Below are positions 35,687 through 47,758 of a stretch of 64,000 nucleotides of DNA, piece by piece. The DNA is taken from assembly GCA_963678675.1 (NCBI GenBank), contig OY783196.1, forward strand, positions 19,400,138 to 19,464,137, given 5' to 3'. A model generated the notes under the pieces. That model saw only the letters and a program-made list of their open reading frames with translations, did not search any database and had not been told where the DNA came from. The first letter of the stretch is position 1, and every line of letters starts with the position of its first letter. The stretch is from Xiphydria camelus. Taxonomy: Eukaryota; Arthropoda; Insecta; Hymenoptera; Xiphydriidae. The translations under genes and the position numbers were made by a program.

Positions 35687-36279
35687 TAGTAATAGTCTCC
35701 GTATGCGACAGCTGCTTTAAGAACGCTGATTGCGAATAAACAAAACGGTTGTTTTATGAAAATCTGTTAAACGGTACTTTTTACTGCCAGCATTTTTAGC
35801 CCCGCTCTACCCTAATTATTTATTAATAGGATACGTGAAATGATTGCAAATGAAAAATTATTTCGACCTCCCTCTTCTATTTGCCTCCAAATTTTCTTTC
35901 TCGCGACGCATAAATCTATTAGTCAATCGGAAAATATCGATAACGACGGATGATCGGACTTTAATTATATCAAATCCCAAAGTTCCCCCTCAAGCACAGG
36001 TAAACGCCTCCCCTTCGATTTCTCTCGAAACATGGTGAATGTTCTCCGAGGCTTCAACTTTTTCTTGCCCTTAAATAATACAATTCAATCCGCGAGAGTT
36101 CGACGCAAAGTTCCGAAGAACATCGCGGAGGAGCGCGAGAAGAGTGAAGATTAATTAAAAGCATTGCACGATTCTCTCGTCGGAGTTTGTAGAGACGATG
36201 AAACTTTCCGCTCAAACTTAATGGCAGGACCGATTCTCTCTCTCGCCCTCTCTCTCTCTTTCTCTTTCTCCGCTTACAG

Positions 36280-36578
36280 CGTCGTCGCTCCGGGCAGACA
36301 GCCGCGACGGTACGGCGGACGAAGACGAGCGGACATTGATTCCCAATGAGTTGACGCTGATATACGACAGAACCCCCGGCCACTCCGAGCTAATAGGAAA
36401 CGTTGCGCGGAATTTATTGTCCGCCTGTTTGCTAGATGTTCGCTGGGAATTCTCGCGGCTGACGGGGAACTTCGATCGGTGTTCTCCTCGTTCTGCTTTT
36501 GCGGATAATTGGCACTTCGCGCTCTGTTCTTCCTCTACCGCATACTTAACTAATAATAAAATATTTGTTCCTTTTTAA
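36280..36578 (+). CDS. Candidate exon after a strong acceptor, unplaced
   Basis: A long pyrimidine tract (CTCTTTCTCTTTCTCCGC) runs into TTACAG at 36279. After two bases the frame is open for 99 codons, beginning SSLRADSRDGTADEDERTL and then IPNELTLIYDRTPGHSELIG, with TAA at 36576. The first 45 codons look protein-like; the rest less so. The frame needs one base from the previous exon, whereas the exon at 31418-31514 ends on a codon boundary, so an extra exon or a different gene is required. A GT at 36310 and another near 36400 could be weak donors. An AATAAA overlaps the end at 36555. The family is not recognised. Confidence 0.25.
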
Positions 36579-36611
36579 TTCGCGGAAATCGTCTATCATA
36601 GCGGTCGGTAC

Positions 36612-36836
36612 CACACGGAGAAAATTTCCCGGTAATCATTCTCACAATCCATGTGGTGAGATTGAATTACTGCGGCATATATGACGTTCAGTACTATAAA
36701 TATTACTAAAAGTATTGCCACATTTGCTATACTTAAAAAAATATCGACATATTTATAGTACCTACTGTGTGAGCGTCATATGCTGCAATAATCTTATCAC
36801 AAGGATTGTGAGAATGGTTACCACAAGTTTTTTTGA
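36612..36836. mobile_element. CAC-N-GAG-like MITE, about 225 bp
   Basis: The left end reads CACACGGAGAAAATTTCCCG. The inverted arms share GGTAATCATTCTCACAATCC, GGTGAGATTGAATTACTGC and a CATATATGACG string, each with an inverse copy at 36730-36830. The right end is less well defined. Confidence 0.7.
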
Positions 36837-37573
36837 CGCTCCTATGTACCTACTCTTTTTTTAGAACCTTAACTTAAGAAAATTTAAAACAGTGGAAGTT
36901 TGATTTACTCTCACGAATCGTTGAAAACGGGATCAGAGAACGTTAAACGTGACTCTCTCCTTTATTTCTCCGATTATATTGATCTCGACGTATGTACATA
37001 CTTTGAAAGCTCGACCGTTCGCACAGCGACAGCGCGGAAATGAAACGGTATCGCGTTTCAAACGTGAGAAGGCTCTCGCCCGAAAGTTCAGCCACACGGA
37101 AGCGCGTTTGTTGAATTTGAGGTACACCGTCGACATTACCGGCACGCTTTGCGCGTGGGTAGGTACGATATATGCGAGTATATACATATTCTCGTCTTCG
37201 TAACGAAATTAGCCAGCTATAGCTGAAGACTGCCGAACTCTGCCGACCGAAGTTTCGTCCGCCGTTTCAAATTGCGTCTGAATTTAATTAGCGCCTGCAA
37301 CTAGATCGCAGCGGCGCGAGGAAAGGGAGGATCGTGATACTCGGGGAAACTATCTTGCGGGTATAGCACCACGGTCGATGCAGCTCCGCGGTTCTGCATT
37401 TGGAAGTTTTGGAATTTGGAAATACCTCCGCAAACAATTGATAAGTTTGGCGGTATTAGGATTCTCTTGTCGCGAGGGATAAAAATCTTAACGAGACATC
37501 TGGGAACGACGATTATAACGTAGAACGCTATGTCAAGTGAATTGGTAAGGAAGATTACTATGACACTTTTATA

Positions 37574-37792
37574 CACTGAGAAAAAAATGGAGTAGATTTG
37601 ACTAAATCGATGGTTACGAGTGGGGGAATGCAGATGAATTGACTTGGATTAATATAATAATTGACTCGAATTAACTACTTTCCTTCAAATAGCCGTTAAT
37701 CGCTGTAACTAAACTTATCAGTTGAAGCAAATAATTGTGGATTCCCCCACCAGTAAACACTGACTTAATTGAATATACCATTTTTTTCAGTG
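37574..37792. mobile_element. Family A CAC-N-GAG MITE, intact 219 bp
   Basis: The ends CACTGAGAAAAAAATGGAGT and the inverse of CACTGAAAAAAATGGTATAT lie inside TA. The subterminal GTGGGGGAATGCAGATGAAT pairs with ATTGTGGATTCCCCCACC. It is colinear with the host parts of 19132-20028 and 63403-63704 but has no internal insertion, so it serves as the reference copy of the family in this window. Confidence 0.85.
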
Positions 37793-38584
37793 TATCAACA
37801 AGAAAGTCAAAGCTATTATTCGGTATTATTTTATATTGAGAATTCTTCTGAGAAGTTGACTATTTTTTTTAATTACATTACGTACATTATTATGTATTTT
37901 TGGCGGAAATGCCACTGCGAACTTTTGTCCGCGTATATGACTACGCGAGCGATTTAACCTTTGCCACGATTTAATAACGATTTCGCTGCTATTGTTCCTC
38001 GCATCGTTTTCGGTTCAAGATGCCAGCGAGGAGCGAGAGCACGATGTGGCCTTATCCAAGCGTATGCTTGTTAGAAGTACCGTTGCTTCTGGTTCTCGTT
38101 GCGCGGCTTGGATGGACAAAGCGCCCACAAGCCGGCTAATCGGTTCGCGAGCGATTACGCTTCGCGTACCCCATTTCAACCCTCTCGTGCCTCGCTTCCT
38201 GATAAGTTTCTCTGGATACCTACCCTTTGACGAGCTTTCAGCGCTCACAATGGAACGCGGCATTAAACGTCACGAGCTCCTCGAATGTTCGCTTTCTCGT
38301 TTGCGCACACGCGTCTCTCCCTCTCTCTCGCTCGCTATATTTAAGGTTTATGCTCCCCGCTTATTTACTCACCTTTATACGTACTCTTGCATATAGCGAT
38401 TATTTAAGAGGATACGTAAATTTATAGTAATTCTATAATTCCTTTAAATTAGAGTAGGTCGATCGCTGATGACTGTAATTAAATTTTGTCGGTTTATCTA
38501 CACATTGGTACTACCGTCTTACAATTTCCTACTTTCAATTTATTATCGACACTGTAAAAAAACTTGTGTTTTTAATATACTTTC
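37793..38584. other. No recognisable gene
   Basis: An ATG at 38021 opens a 40-codon frame with a hydrophobic stretch (LLEVPLLLVLVARLG) but ends quickly with no donor. I do not regard it as a gene. Nothing else is seen. Confidence 0.4.
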
Positions 38585-38740
38585 ATACAAAGCTCCTTTC
38601 CAATACGTGATTATGAAAATTAATATACTTCGTAATTATGAAAATTTAGAGACACCTTTATGAGATCCCCCTTATAATTTTCACATAACGGAATATATTA
38701 AGTTTCATAATCACGTATTGGATGAAAGCTTTATATACAA
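38585..38740. repeat. Inverted repeat, about 155 bp
   Basis: CCAATACGTGATTATGAAAA on the left pairs with TTTCATAATCACGTATTGG on the right, with AAAGCT and TTATAATTTTCA words extending the arms. It is an AT-rich palindromic MITE or foldback without coding frames. The edges are not precisely definable. Confidence 0.65.
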
Positions 38741-39416
38741 TTATATTAAATTGAATACAATTTTTTTTGCGAGTAAACTAAGTATTAGGCGCATCCTTTC
38801 GAGGCGACCCTTCGATTCGAGGAAGAAAATTTTCTCACATAGAATGACGCTGCATCAAACGGTCAAGCTCTCACTCCTCTCCATAAACGAGACTCGTACC
38901 TACCACTCGGATAACGTGATACTCTCGTCCAGATTATGCCACTGATTACGAATTCATCGTCAGTCCCTTCGGCGAGCACAACGGTATCGCTTTACACCCG
39001 GCAGACTGCCGAAACGTTGACGGCCGGCCGGGTTGGCCCGCCCTTGAAATTCATCCCCGAACTGGGATAAGAGTCGGGGCTGTCCCTGGGGAGCACGGGA
39101 CCTACCTCAACCAGATCGATAAGGTAGCCTCGCGCTTCTCTCGCCCTATACCTGATCCCTTTCACCCTCGAGGCGAGCTTCGCGGGGTCATGATTTTTCT
39201 CGTTGAAACAAAAAATCTCCGAGCTCACGTTGCACGCCGCGCGGAATGTGTCGGGGATGAAGTTTAGCTCGGGAACTCGTCGCAGAGTTCTCGGTGTCCT
39301 GTAACCACTTCGGTGAATGATTTTTAGAACGCCTTGGACTTGTGTTTAAGCAAGTTTTAAAAATTCCGTCAGTTAACGAGTTACTCATTCATACCTCTCT
39401 AATGTCTCTGCGCATA

Positions 39417-39573
39417 CACTCAAAAAAATTTGGCCACAACTAGAAAATTATAGAAATTGCAGTGATAATTTTCTTCGCAATAGCAAGAATTCTTGCTACG
39501 CTAGCAATATTATTCTAGTTGTGTCTGAGGCAGCCAGAAATATAGCTGGATTAGCTAAATACTTTTTTCAGTG
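39417..39573. mobile_element. CAC-N-GAG-like MITE, 157 bp
   Basis: The ends CACTCAAAAAAATTTGG and the inverse of ACACTGAAAAAAGTATTTAG lie inside TA. The inner pair CCACAACTAGAA and TTCTAGTTGTG supports an inverted structure with a short AT-rich core. It is the shortest member of the group here. Confidence 0.65.
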
Positions 39574-42118
39574 TAAGCCGATACCGCGCATCGTCCCTAT
39601 ACGGAAAAACGCCCTTATACGAAAAGAAGGCGGAAGAAGAGAAACGTCGTCCCGCCGCTCGTTAACCGTTTCCCGATTTACCATCGAGCGGACGCGCCAG
39701 GAAACGAAACGACGAATGACTCTCGTTCCTCGTCGCTTCACCCGCTCGCCACCCCAGAGAAAGTACCATTAATCAAAGATCCCATAACTTTTGTCTTCGG
39801 GGCTCCATCGTGTATAGTGGTTATTAATGAAATACCGCGACGACGTCGTGAATTCGTCAGCTGAAGATGGGAGATGGGCGACACGACGCGCCGCTCCCGA
39901 GAATTGCTGGAGGAAATTAGCCGGTCCCACGGGAATTCATACGGGGGATCGTAAATGAGCGAGTGACTGAAAGAAACTCGTCGTCCGCGTCGTTCGCTTT
40001 GAATTATTGATCGCGTCACTCTTGGATATTGTTCTAATCAGTTTCTTTAATCGAATCACAATCGCGCGTCTCGGTGCTTCGTGGCTGTGGAGCGCGGGGA
40101 CGTTGGCATTTTGATGAGAGGGGGCCTCTTCTGCATTTTAAGTTCCATTATCGAAGTTACTCGCGCGTCCTCTCGATTCTTTATCAGCGATATGACGGAA
40201 ATCACTGACCTCGTCCCGGCGATGAATAATCGAAAAGTAACAATATAGCAATTTCAACAGAAGTGGACCACCCAAGTTGGCCCTCGATTTTCATGGTGGG
40301 CGATGAGAATCAGGGGTCGATTCGTACCGTTCGTGTTTCCCCCTAAAATTATTATCCCCCATCGAGGGATATAATTCCTCCGATAAAACCATCTCCACCG
40401 ACGCGTCATCGTCTTCGTATATACATCCATCAATTTTCCGCTCTGTCGCACATCCTCCCCCTCCTCCCCTCTCGTCTTTCGCCGCGTCCTCTACCAATCA
40501 CGATTACAATAAGAATACGGAAAAATGAAATTGATTGCCCGGCAATTCCGCTCGCAGTCGTCGCGCGGTTTGACAGTCGTCGAAATGGGTGGGGATGCTG
40601 CGCCTCTCTTTCTCTCTCTGTCGCTCCCTGACAAATCGTCGTGACGAACGAATCCGGGCAAAAGAACGAAACGGGAAAAACAATAAGCAGACGCACGTCA
40701 TAATCGCGAGACAAATGCCGTGGGCTCTCGGGGTTGGTCCGCGACGCGGGCTCGCGGTCGACGGGGGATGATTTCTCGGGTTTGGGCGGCGGGAGGGATG
40801 CGTACAAAAAAAAAACAAAGAAGCGCCGGGGAAAAAAGGACGTCGCCGAGAGTCACGCCGGCGGACAATGAATGACTCGACGGCATGACGGCAGTGGACG
40901 TCCTTCCGCCTCGCGACGGCGAAGACGAACACTCAACGAGCGATCCGACGTCCCGACGTGTCTTTTACGGCTAACCTCTCGCCGTTGTTTTTTCCCCCGA
41001 GCGCATCGCGTCCCTCCCGCGACTCCCTCGCGTTTAACGAATATAGGGGCTAAACGCGTTTCCGCCTCTTGTTTTCTCGTTCCTCTCCACCCTCGGGGTG
41101 GGAATGGCGCGAAGGAAATCGTCCGAGGCCGACTCTCCTCGCCGTTGTCTCGATCAAAAGCCCTTGTAACGTCAATGATCCTTGCGTAATTTTGGGCGCG
41201 TCAAATGTGGAGTAGGGGAGACGGAGTGGCGATAAAACACCTGATTTAGCCCCTAACGATTCTTTTCCAAGGGACGACCGAAGTGTTTCTTTATCAAACG
41301 TGACATTTTGAATGTCTGGAGGAATTGCTTCAATTTTTATGTGTTTTCGAAAGGGGTGGTTCGAAGGAGATCGCCCGACGTCACACCCTCGTTTTCAGCT
41401 TTGGATTCCGCGCTAAGACGCCTAGGTTTTTGACTGGGTCGCGGTTGAGGGGGTACGCACTGCGACGATGTCGTGCTTGCGATAAGGGTTAACGTATTAT
41501 CGCTAAGTAGGGGAAGGTTATGGCATGGCGTGGCGCGGTAGGTAACTGTTGTCAAAAGGGGAAGGTCAGTTTGTAAGGTGGGGCCGCCCTTCGTGATTAC
41601 GCATACGCGGGAGTCACGAGGGTTGTTGCAGTTGACGGCGATTCCGTTAATGATAAGGGTTTTCCGGTGACGTCATGCGCTGTCGTCATCGGAAGCGGTG
41701 TTCTATTTTTGTGCGAGACAGCTATCGCGCGCAAGGTTCTATATAAGAGTCATCCCAACGGATAGGGGCTAAGCGATGCAGCGCGTTTAAATTGACCCTT
41801 ATCTCCCTGCACCGCTAAACGTGGTGACCCGGGGCTGTCGGGAGCGAGCTGCATTTTTTCTCTCCTCCCTCCTACTTTTTAAATCGCACTTTTAAAGCCC
41901 AGTTTACGAGTGCCCAAGTAATTTGAGCAACGCTCCAACGTGCCTTTCATCGCGCATAACGCGTCGACGATCCGTGCCGCCTCGACGCGCGGCGACGAAG
42001 GCGTCGTCGTCGCCGTCGCCTTCTGCTTTACACCCTTGTCATTCGCCTTATCGCGACACCCTTCCTGCGGGGGCTAAATCTCGGCCACCTCCACAAAGCG
42101 ATACGAGTCTTCACGCCA

Positions 42119-42167
<49 letters not shown>

Positions 42168-42254
42168 GTACCATTCGCAAAATATCGAGTACCGGATCGA
42201 ACGATCGTCGTTCTCTCATGAAAACGGTCTCATAAAATCTCCGTTTTTTATCAG

Positions 42255-42292
<38 letters not shown>

Positions 42293-43060
42293 CTTATCCC
42301 CGTCCCTTTCCCCTTTCTCGATTCGCAACGCCTGCAAGCGCTCCCGCGATTGCCGCGTACAGCGAGAGAGGTGCCCTGCGGGAAAATGGAAATGCACTCC
42401 CCTTATATGGAAATGGAATACACACCTTGCTCGCGCGATGTCCATATCCGAGAAGCACTTTCCCCATCGACGAGTGTGTCGTAAAACGCCAAACTCACGT
42501 AATTTATCGTTTATCCCGTATACAGGACGAGCGGGAGACGCGCGTGCGCGAGTGGGAATCCGATTGCGGACGGGTGAACGCGTGGCACGGGCGCGCGGGG
42601 AGGGGTGGGAGAGACAGGGAGAGCGAGCGATAGAGACGTGCGCGTACATTGATATTTTATACGGGCTCGAACGTTTCGCGTGGATCGCGAGTCGATCTCC
42701 AGCTTGTATGACGTGGGTGTGACGAATAGAGGGGACAGCTTTCGCGATAGTCTACTATACGTCGAGCCCCGAGGATGGGTTCGCCTATGGAGAGAAAGGT
42801 GAAAGAGAGAAAAATAAAGAGGGAACCTCTCCTCCTCCTTTAATCCCCTCCATTCGTCCATATCGCTCTGTCCCTCTTTTTCTTTGTCTCCGATAAATAA
42901 GTCACCCTCCGTCTCTTTCTCCCCTTCCCTCTTTCACCGCGTAACCGCGAGTATAACAACACTATACAGGTAAAACAATGGAAGGTTTTAGATTTACGAG
43001 CGGGATACCGCTGATTGGCTGCCGTCTGGGCGTGCTGGAAGCACGCTCCTCGCCTTTTCT
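39574..43060. other. CpG-rich intergenic or intronic DNA without a supportable gene
   Basis: Frames of 100-236 codons occur on both strands, especially 40430-41190 and 41923-42633. They are driven by CG content and CT repeats. A TATATAAG at 41740 has no initiator at the right distance. Confidence 0.45.
42122..42290. repeat. Two (CT)n microsatellites
   Basis: Pure CT runs cover 42122-42163 and 42256-42290. Confidence 0.95.
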
Positions 43061-43258
43061 CCCCCCCCCCCCCCCCCGTCGTCCCGCACCGGTTGCCGGC
43101 ATTCCGAGTAATTATTGCGGAAAGCGAAGCGGGCAGAGACCCATTCCAATGGACATTCTTCTCGTAGAGAGAAGCTGCTCTTCTGAGTATTTCCCTCTCT
43201 CTTCGTTTTCCTCTACGAGCACCTCTTTCTCCCCCCGTTCCCTCGTAACCTCTCACTT

Positions 43259-43324
<66 letters not shown>
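43061..43324. repeat. C17 run followed by a 66-bp (CT)n tract
   Basis: Seventeen consecutive C at 43061-43077 precede a pure CT run at 43258-43324 in a pyrimidine-rich block. Length at both sites is likely to vary between individuals and to be error-prone in sequencing. Confidence 0.95.
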
Positions 43325-43327
<3 letters not shown>

Positions 43328-43867
43328 CTTTCTCGGCTATCTCTTTTCCTCTTCGGCGAGTCTTCACTCCCCCCCTGGGGAGACCAAGGGGAGGCTATGA
43401 TAGAAATAGTTGGAATACGGGGCGTTACGCGCGGTGATTTGGTTCTTGCGCGATGGATCGATCTATCGGCCCCGACGTGCTCGGTGGCCGCACGGAGGAA
43501 GGGTGAAGGCACGGGCTGGAAGGAGGAGAGACGAACGCCTCTTCCTGCCCACGCCTGCGGAAGGTGGGAGATTTATTACGTTATTACTTCGGGTGATATA
43601 GGGAACGGTTATGGGGTCGAACGCCGAAATTTGCCTGCGGGAGGTCAATAACGCGGGACACACCACCGCAGGACTTAACGGATGCGAGGCTCTTCTCGAC
43701 GGCGTCTACGGGATTAGGTGTAGAGCCCGCGTGTGGCGAGCTGGAAGAGCAAAGGGCGAAGGAAGAAAGGCGAAGGAAGAAAGGCGAAGGTTGCATTTTT
43801 GAAGCTTGCCTCGTTTTTTACATGATTTAACTTAAATTTGAATTTCTCGGCTATATTTATTCGTATG
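43325..43867. other. No recognisable gene
   Basis: Short frames only; a GAAGGAAGAAAGGC motif is repeated in tandem near 43755-43790. Confidence 0.5.
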
Positions 43868-44122
43868 CACAGAGAAAAAGAATTAGTTGGATCTCCTGAA
43901 AATTATTTTCGGGGTCGCGAGTAATTATTTACCTATGTCAATGAATTTTTTAAACACATTAATTAAAAATCTCTTCGTTACAATCATGTGGAATAATATG
44001 TGATTGCAAGAAAGAAATATCAAGTTAATATGAAAAAATATCAGATTGATGTAAAGAAATAATTACTACTTACGACCCCGAAAGCAATTTTTAATAGATC
44101 CAACTAATTCTATTTCGCTGTG
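43868..44122. mobile_element. CAC-N-GAG MITE, 255 bp
   Basis: The left end CACAGAGAAAAAGAATTAGT is followed by TGGATC; the right end is its inverse (GATCCAACTAATTC, then TTTCGCTGTG). Farther in, GGGGTCG-AGTAATTATT pairs with AATAATTACT-CGACCCC. The arms reach about 60 bp. No coding frame. Confidence 0.8.
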
Positions 44123-45325
44123 TGGGAAGTTAGTTATTATGTGGATATACAATTACAAACGATGCGTTTAATTTGCTCGGTGTATATTTATCGCGATTTC
44201 ATTCTCTTGAATCTTCCCTACGTTTCTTTTTTAACGACGATTACCATTCGAGCGCACTTTTGGGTTCGGTCGGCGCATTTCGCTCAATTACATCGGACGA
44301 ATACATAAAAACTTCTCAAAGAGACTCTTTCTCTCAATTTTCCCAGTTTAGAGACCGTAATACCAATCGGAATGCCGAGAGACTTCGCGAAACCGAGGCG
44401 CGCGGCGGACCATCCTCGCCAGATTTTAATTATTTTCAAAATGACGGGTACTTTAGACGCCCCGAGGACCCTTGGCGCCGCACATTGTTCCGTACAGTCG
44501 AGAACGGCGTTCTATTAAAGCCACGAGCACCGCCCGTCTCCAACCCTCTAGTCAGATAGGGTAGAGAGTGCCGCAGTAGATAGTTAAGGGGTTTGTCTAG
44601 TACCTACGTATATCTACAGGTATACCCGCGCAGAGTGAAATAAGTCACGAACACGTATTTGCTGGCAGATCTCATTTTATTACTTTTTCTTCGGAATCTG
44701 TCGAACAATCGTTAAACGTTAACATTTCCGGATTCTTTCTCTGTTTTGGCAACTTAAATCTTGCGAGGCGAACCCTCAGGAAATCCTATGGGGTTCTTTT
44801 TACTTCTGACGTACACTAACGGCGCACATCCCGCGACTGATTCGAACCGCTATCGTTTCTTTCGTCGTCCTGCCGCCGCGAAAGAAGAAAGGAGAACCGA
44901 GAATAAAAGAAAAGACGCGAGGACAGAGAGGGGCGAAGATAGGCTTCGATGGAGAAACGACGACAAAAACCATTGTCAATTCACACTCGCGATAAAGAAA
45001 ATGATGTATGTAAGTTTTTTTCGTGCGCCTGCCGGACGAATCACTAGTTTCAGGGGTCGACGAGCTGTATAGCTTCGCCGGAGGCGCAGAAGCGTGCTTG
45101 TGGTTTTTCCCCTTCGCCGCAGATAGGGGTAAATATACAGAAGGAAGGTCGGGGAAAGCGTCAGACGCGCATTACTTCCTGCTTCGTCACGTCTGCCACC
45201 CTTCGCTCTGTCTTCCGCCCCCTTTCTTTCTGTCGGCTCGTCACATCGTACGTTGCGAGCGAAAGATTTGTCTCGGATGTATCGCGTCACGTGACGAGAT
45301 TACGGAAATGTGGTAATCGTCTCCT
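44123..45325. other. No recognisable gene
   Basis: A 128-codon frame (44173-44559) has no start context, splice sites or motif. The rest has nothing to support a feature. Confidence 0.45.
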
Positions 45326-45598
45326 CACATGGAAAAAAAGTGATTTTAGAGCCTTAGAAAAATTAGGTTTTGCTATCGTGACAAAACATTATCTGTGGCA
45401 ACGGAATCTGTGTGTGGAATACATCCAATAATGGCAAATGTTAATGCAATCACAGTACAATTTTCTCGGTAAATTTATTTGCCATTCCAGCAAATATTTT
45501 TAGGTACTGTTGGACATATCTTTTACCGCCACATATGATATTTTTGTCACGATGGTGACAAGTTTTGCTAGGACTGCAAAATCATTTTTTTTCCGTGC
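45326..45598. mobile_element. CAC-N-GAG-like MITE, about 273 bp
   Basis: The left end CACATGGAAAAAAAGTGATT pairs with AATCATTTTTTTTCCGTG on the right. Arms extend through TTTTAGAGCC-TAG and GCTATCGTGACA words, inverted at 45548-45585. The interior is AT-rich. Confidence 0.75.
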
Positions 45599-45634
45599 AC
45601 AGCCGACAATAAAAGCGAAGATTGTCTCGCGATT

Positions 45635-45719
45635 ATGACACGCAACGAACGAGAGCTCTCTTCCTCAGTTCACTTTCTTCCTCTTTGTTCCTCTGTCTCG
45701 GCTACTCGACGTCGCGCGG
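45635..45719 (+). other. Exon-like open frame ending in a GTAAGT donor
   Basis: ATG at 45635 opens 28 codons (MTRNERELSSSVHFLPL and on) that end at GCG/GTAAGTGTC (45720). It could be a first coding exon, but there is no TATA/initiator pair and no partner acceptor that I can defend. The pyrimidine-rich content could equally make it a fortuitous frame. Confidence 0.2.
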
Positions 45720-46154
45720 TAAGTGTCATTAGTTCATTTTATATCTTCGAAGCCCGTATAATGGCCCTTGCGGCGAGCGACACGTCCAACGTCACCGCGA
45801 GAGACTCTCTTCAACTCCTATTCCATCTCTCGTTCCGTATAAGTTTTGCAAATTATCAGGCAGACCATTTCCTTTCGATTATCCGTGCAGTTTGGTCGCT
45901 GCAATGACCCGAGGAGTGGCGGGCGCGTGAGATGGGCTGAGAAAGCGATTTCAACTTGGCTTAACTGTCGTTAACAAATAACGATCAGTTCGTCCGCGGT
46001 CCGTGAAAACTTTGGCCGTTATATGCAAGCGAGCGGAAGGTCGCCGTTTAAAAGGACGTACGCCGAGGTATTAACGTCTTGGCAGATTATTTTTGACGGC
46101 GCTGTTCTCGCCGCGTTATCGAGGATCGGATAGAAAATTCCGCTTCCCCTAGAG

Positions 46155-46510
46155 AACATTACGATGTATTTATTTCGCGGCAAATAAATCTCCCTGCGTT
46201 TACCGCAAAGTCACTTTCTATTAGGCTCTTACTCAACCCTAATAAATCTTTTCTCGGGGTAGATGGTATAGTCCCGCACACAGCGGTATCTCTACAGCAT
46301 CTACGAGAACATTATCATCAAGGTTCATTCTCGCCTGTACGGAATTTAATAGAACATTTATTTAATTACAAATAAGTCCCCGCGTATTTACCACAAAATT
46401 CAGTTTCTAATTAGCCTCTCCCCGAACCCTAATAAATTCTCCTGCGGGGTGAAGATATGTAATCGCGCGTACCTATCGCGGTATCTCTATAACACCTGCA
46501 GGAACATTAT
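46155..46510. repeat. Decayed 190-bp tandem duplication
   Basis: Copy one (46155-46320) and copy two (46340-46510) share TTTATT-A, CGTTTACCGCAAA/CGTATTTACCACAAA, AACCCTAATAAAT, CTCGGGGT/CTGCGGGGT, GCGGTATCTCTA and GAACATTAT in order. AACCCTAATAAAT is exactly 190 bp apart in the two copies. Identity is moderate, so this is old. No shared coding frame. Confidence 0.75.
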
Positions 46511-47332
46511 TCTCATCCGAGCTCGCAAAATTTGGGCGGGTAAAATTTCGGAATATGAGGTATTCCCGCTGCGCTTCGATGTAACGCGTCTTTTCATGTT
46601 TCGTCTCGTCTTGGAGAAGAACAAAACAAGTCGCCTCGTGAATGCGTGTACCTCTTCTTCGCGTCGCATCGACTTTCCGTCGTCTGCGCCTTTGATCGTC
46701 GTCGCTGACGTTACATCGGGACGAGATCGAGGTTCGGGAACATAATTTAAACTTCGGCGAACTGTCGTTAGAAAGATCTCGATGAAAGTTTGGATACGAA
46801 ACCGCCCGCGGCGCTGAATGTCAAGGGCAAGGGCTGATGGGGCGGTGGGGTGTAATGGTCGATATTGGAATGCCGTGCCGGGTCGACCGAATTTACGATT
46901 GCGGGGGACGGAGCGGGCATGAAATTGACGGGGCCTGCGCCTCTGGGGGAGCCGCGTTCGTGCGTCAGGTTTTTGTTCCTAGTCGACTCTACCTGTACGC
47001 TCCATTATGTATAACGCTACGTTGATCCCCGTATGACGAGCCTTTTGGAAAAAAAGACGTGACTCGGAGAAGAGCATTTTTCCCCTCGATCGAACGAACT
47101 TGTATAGCCGCGACTTTGACGGAGGATTGAGTGGATAAAATCTGCCGATCTCCTGAAAAATGCAGCCTACTTGTCATCGTTAGAGCAATCGAGGTGTGGA
47201 CGATATCTCGCCGAAGGTGTCCGAGCGATTCATCTGATGAGGGCGTGTCGAAGGATAACGTCCGACCTGAAAAATGTCGATAAGGGTCTTCGTTCTTGGA
47301 TACGCCTTCTTGTAACCGAATCACCTTTGGGA

Positions 47333-47349
47333 GGGGGGGGGGGGGGGGG
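47333..47349. repeat. G17 homopolymer
   Basis: Seventeen consecutive G. The length should be treated as approximate. It is the mirror of the C17 run at 43061. Confidence 0.9.
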
Positions 47350-47470
47350 TGGTCATCGTCAGCATATTTGGGATCGTGATCGATCAGGCTATTAAATCAT
47401 GCGTATCACGCGCTGCGTGGACGTACATCTTTGTTCTCGAATTTCCTGAAGTTTATTTCGTTTGCAGATC

Positions 47471-47601
47471 TTAGGCCCGTATTCATAGTCGGAACTTATA
47501 AATAAGCACGACTCAAGTTGCTGTCTCGACCAATAAGTAACCTCCGATGCTGACTTAAGTCGATGCTTATTTATGAACTCCAATTATGAATACGAGGCTT
47601 A
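47471..47601. mobile_element. 125-bp palindromic MITE with TTA duplication
   Basis: TTA flanks both sides (47471-47473, 47599-47601). Ends GGCCCGTATTCATAGTCGGA and its inverse (ATTATGAATACGAGGC) extend through AACTTATAAATAAGCACGACT against AGTCGATGCTTATTTATGAA. The 3-bp TTA target fits the PIF/Harbinger group. The element is almost entirely stem. Confidence 0.85.
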
Positions 47602-47758
47602 GAATGCTGAGCAGTTCACACTGCGATGACAATTTTCCGTTTCTCTCATCGACTTCCACTTCAACGAAATCCCCTTCCCGTTTGCTTACACGCCACATAA
47701 AAAGTGAGATCGCTTACGTGATTACAGCCTATGACACAACATGTGCATTACGACGCGA

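Noticed and set aside
38021..38140. Short ATG frame with a signal-peptide-like hydrophobic run
   Set aside because: It ends after about 40 codons without a donor or processing sites, so a secreted peptide gene cannot be argued.
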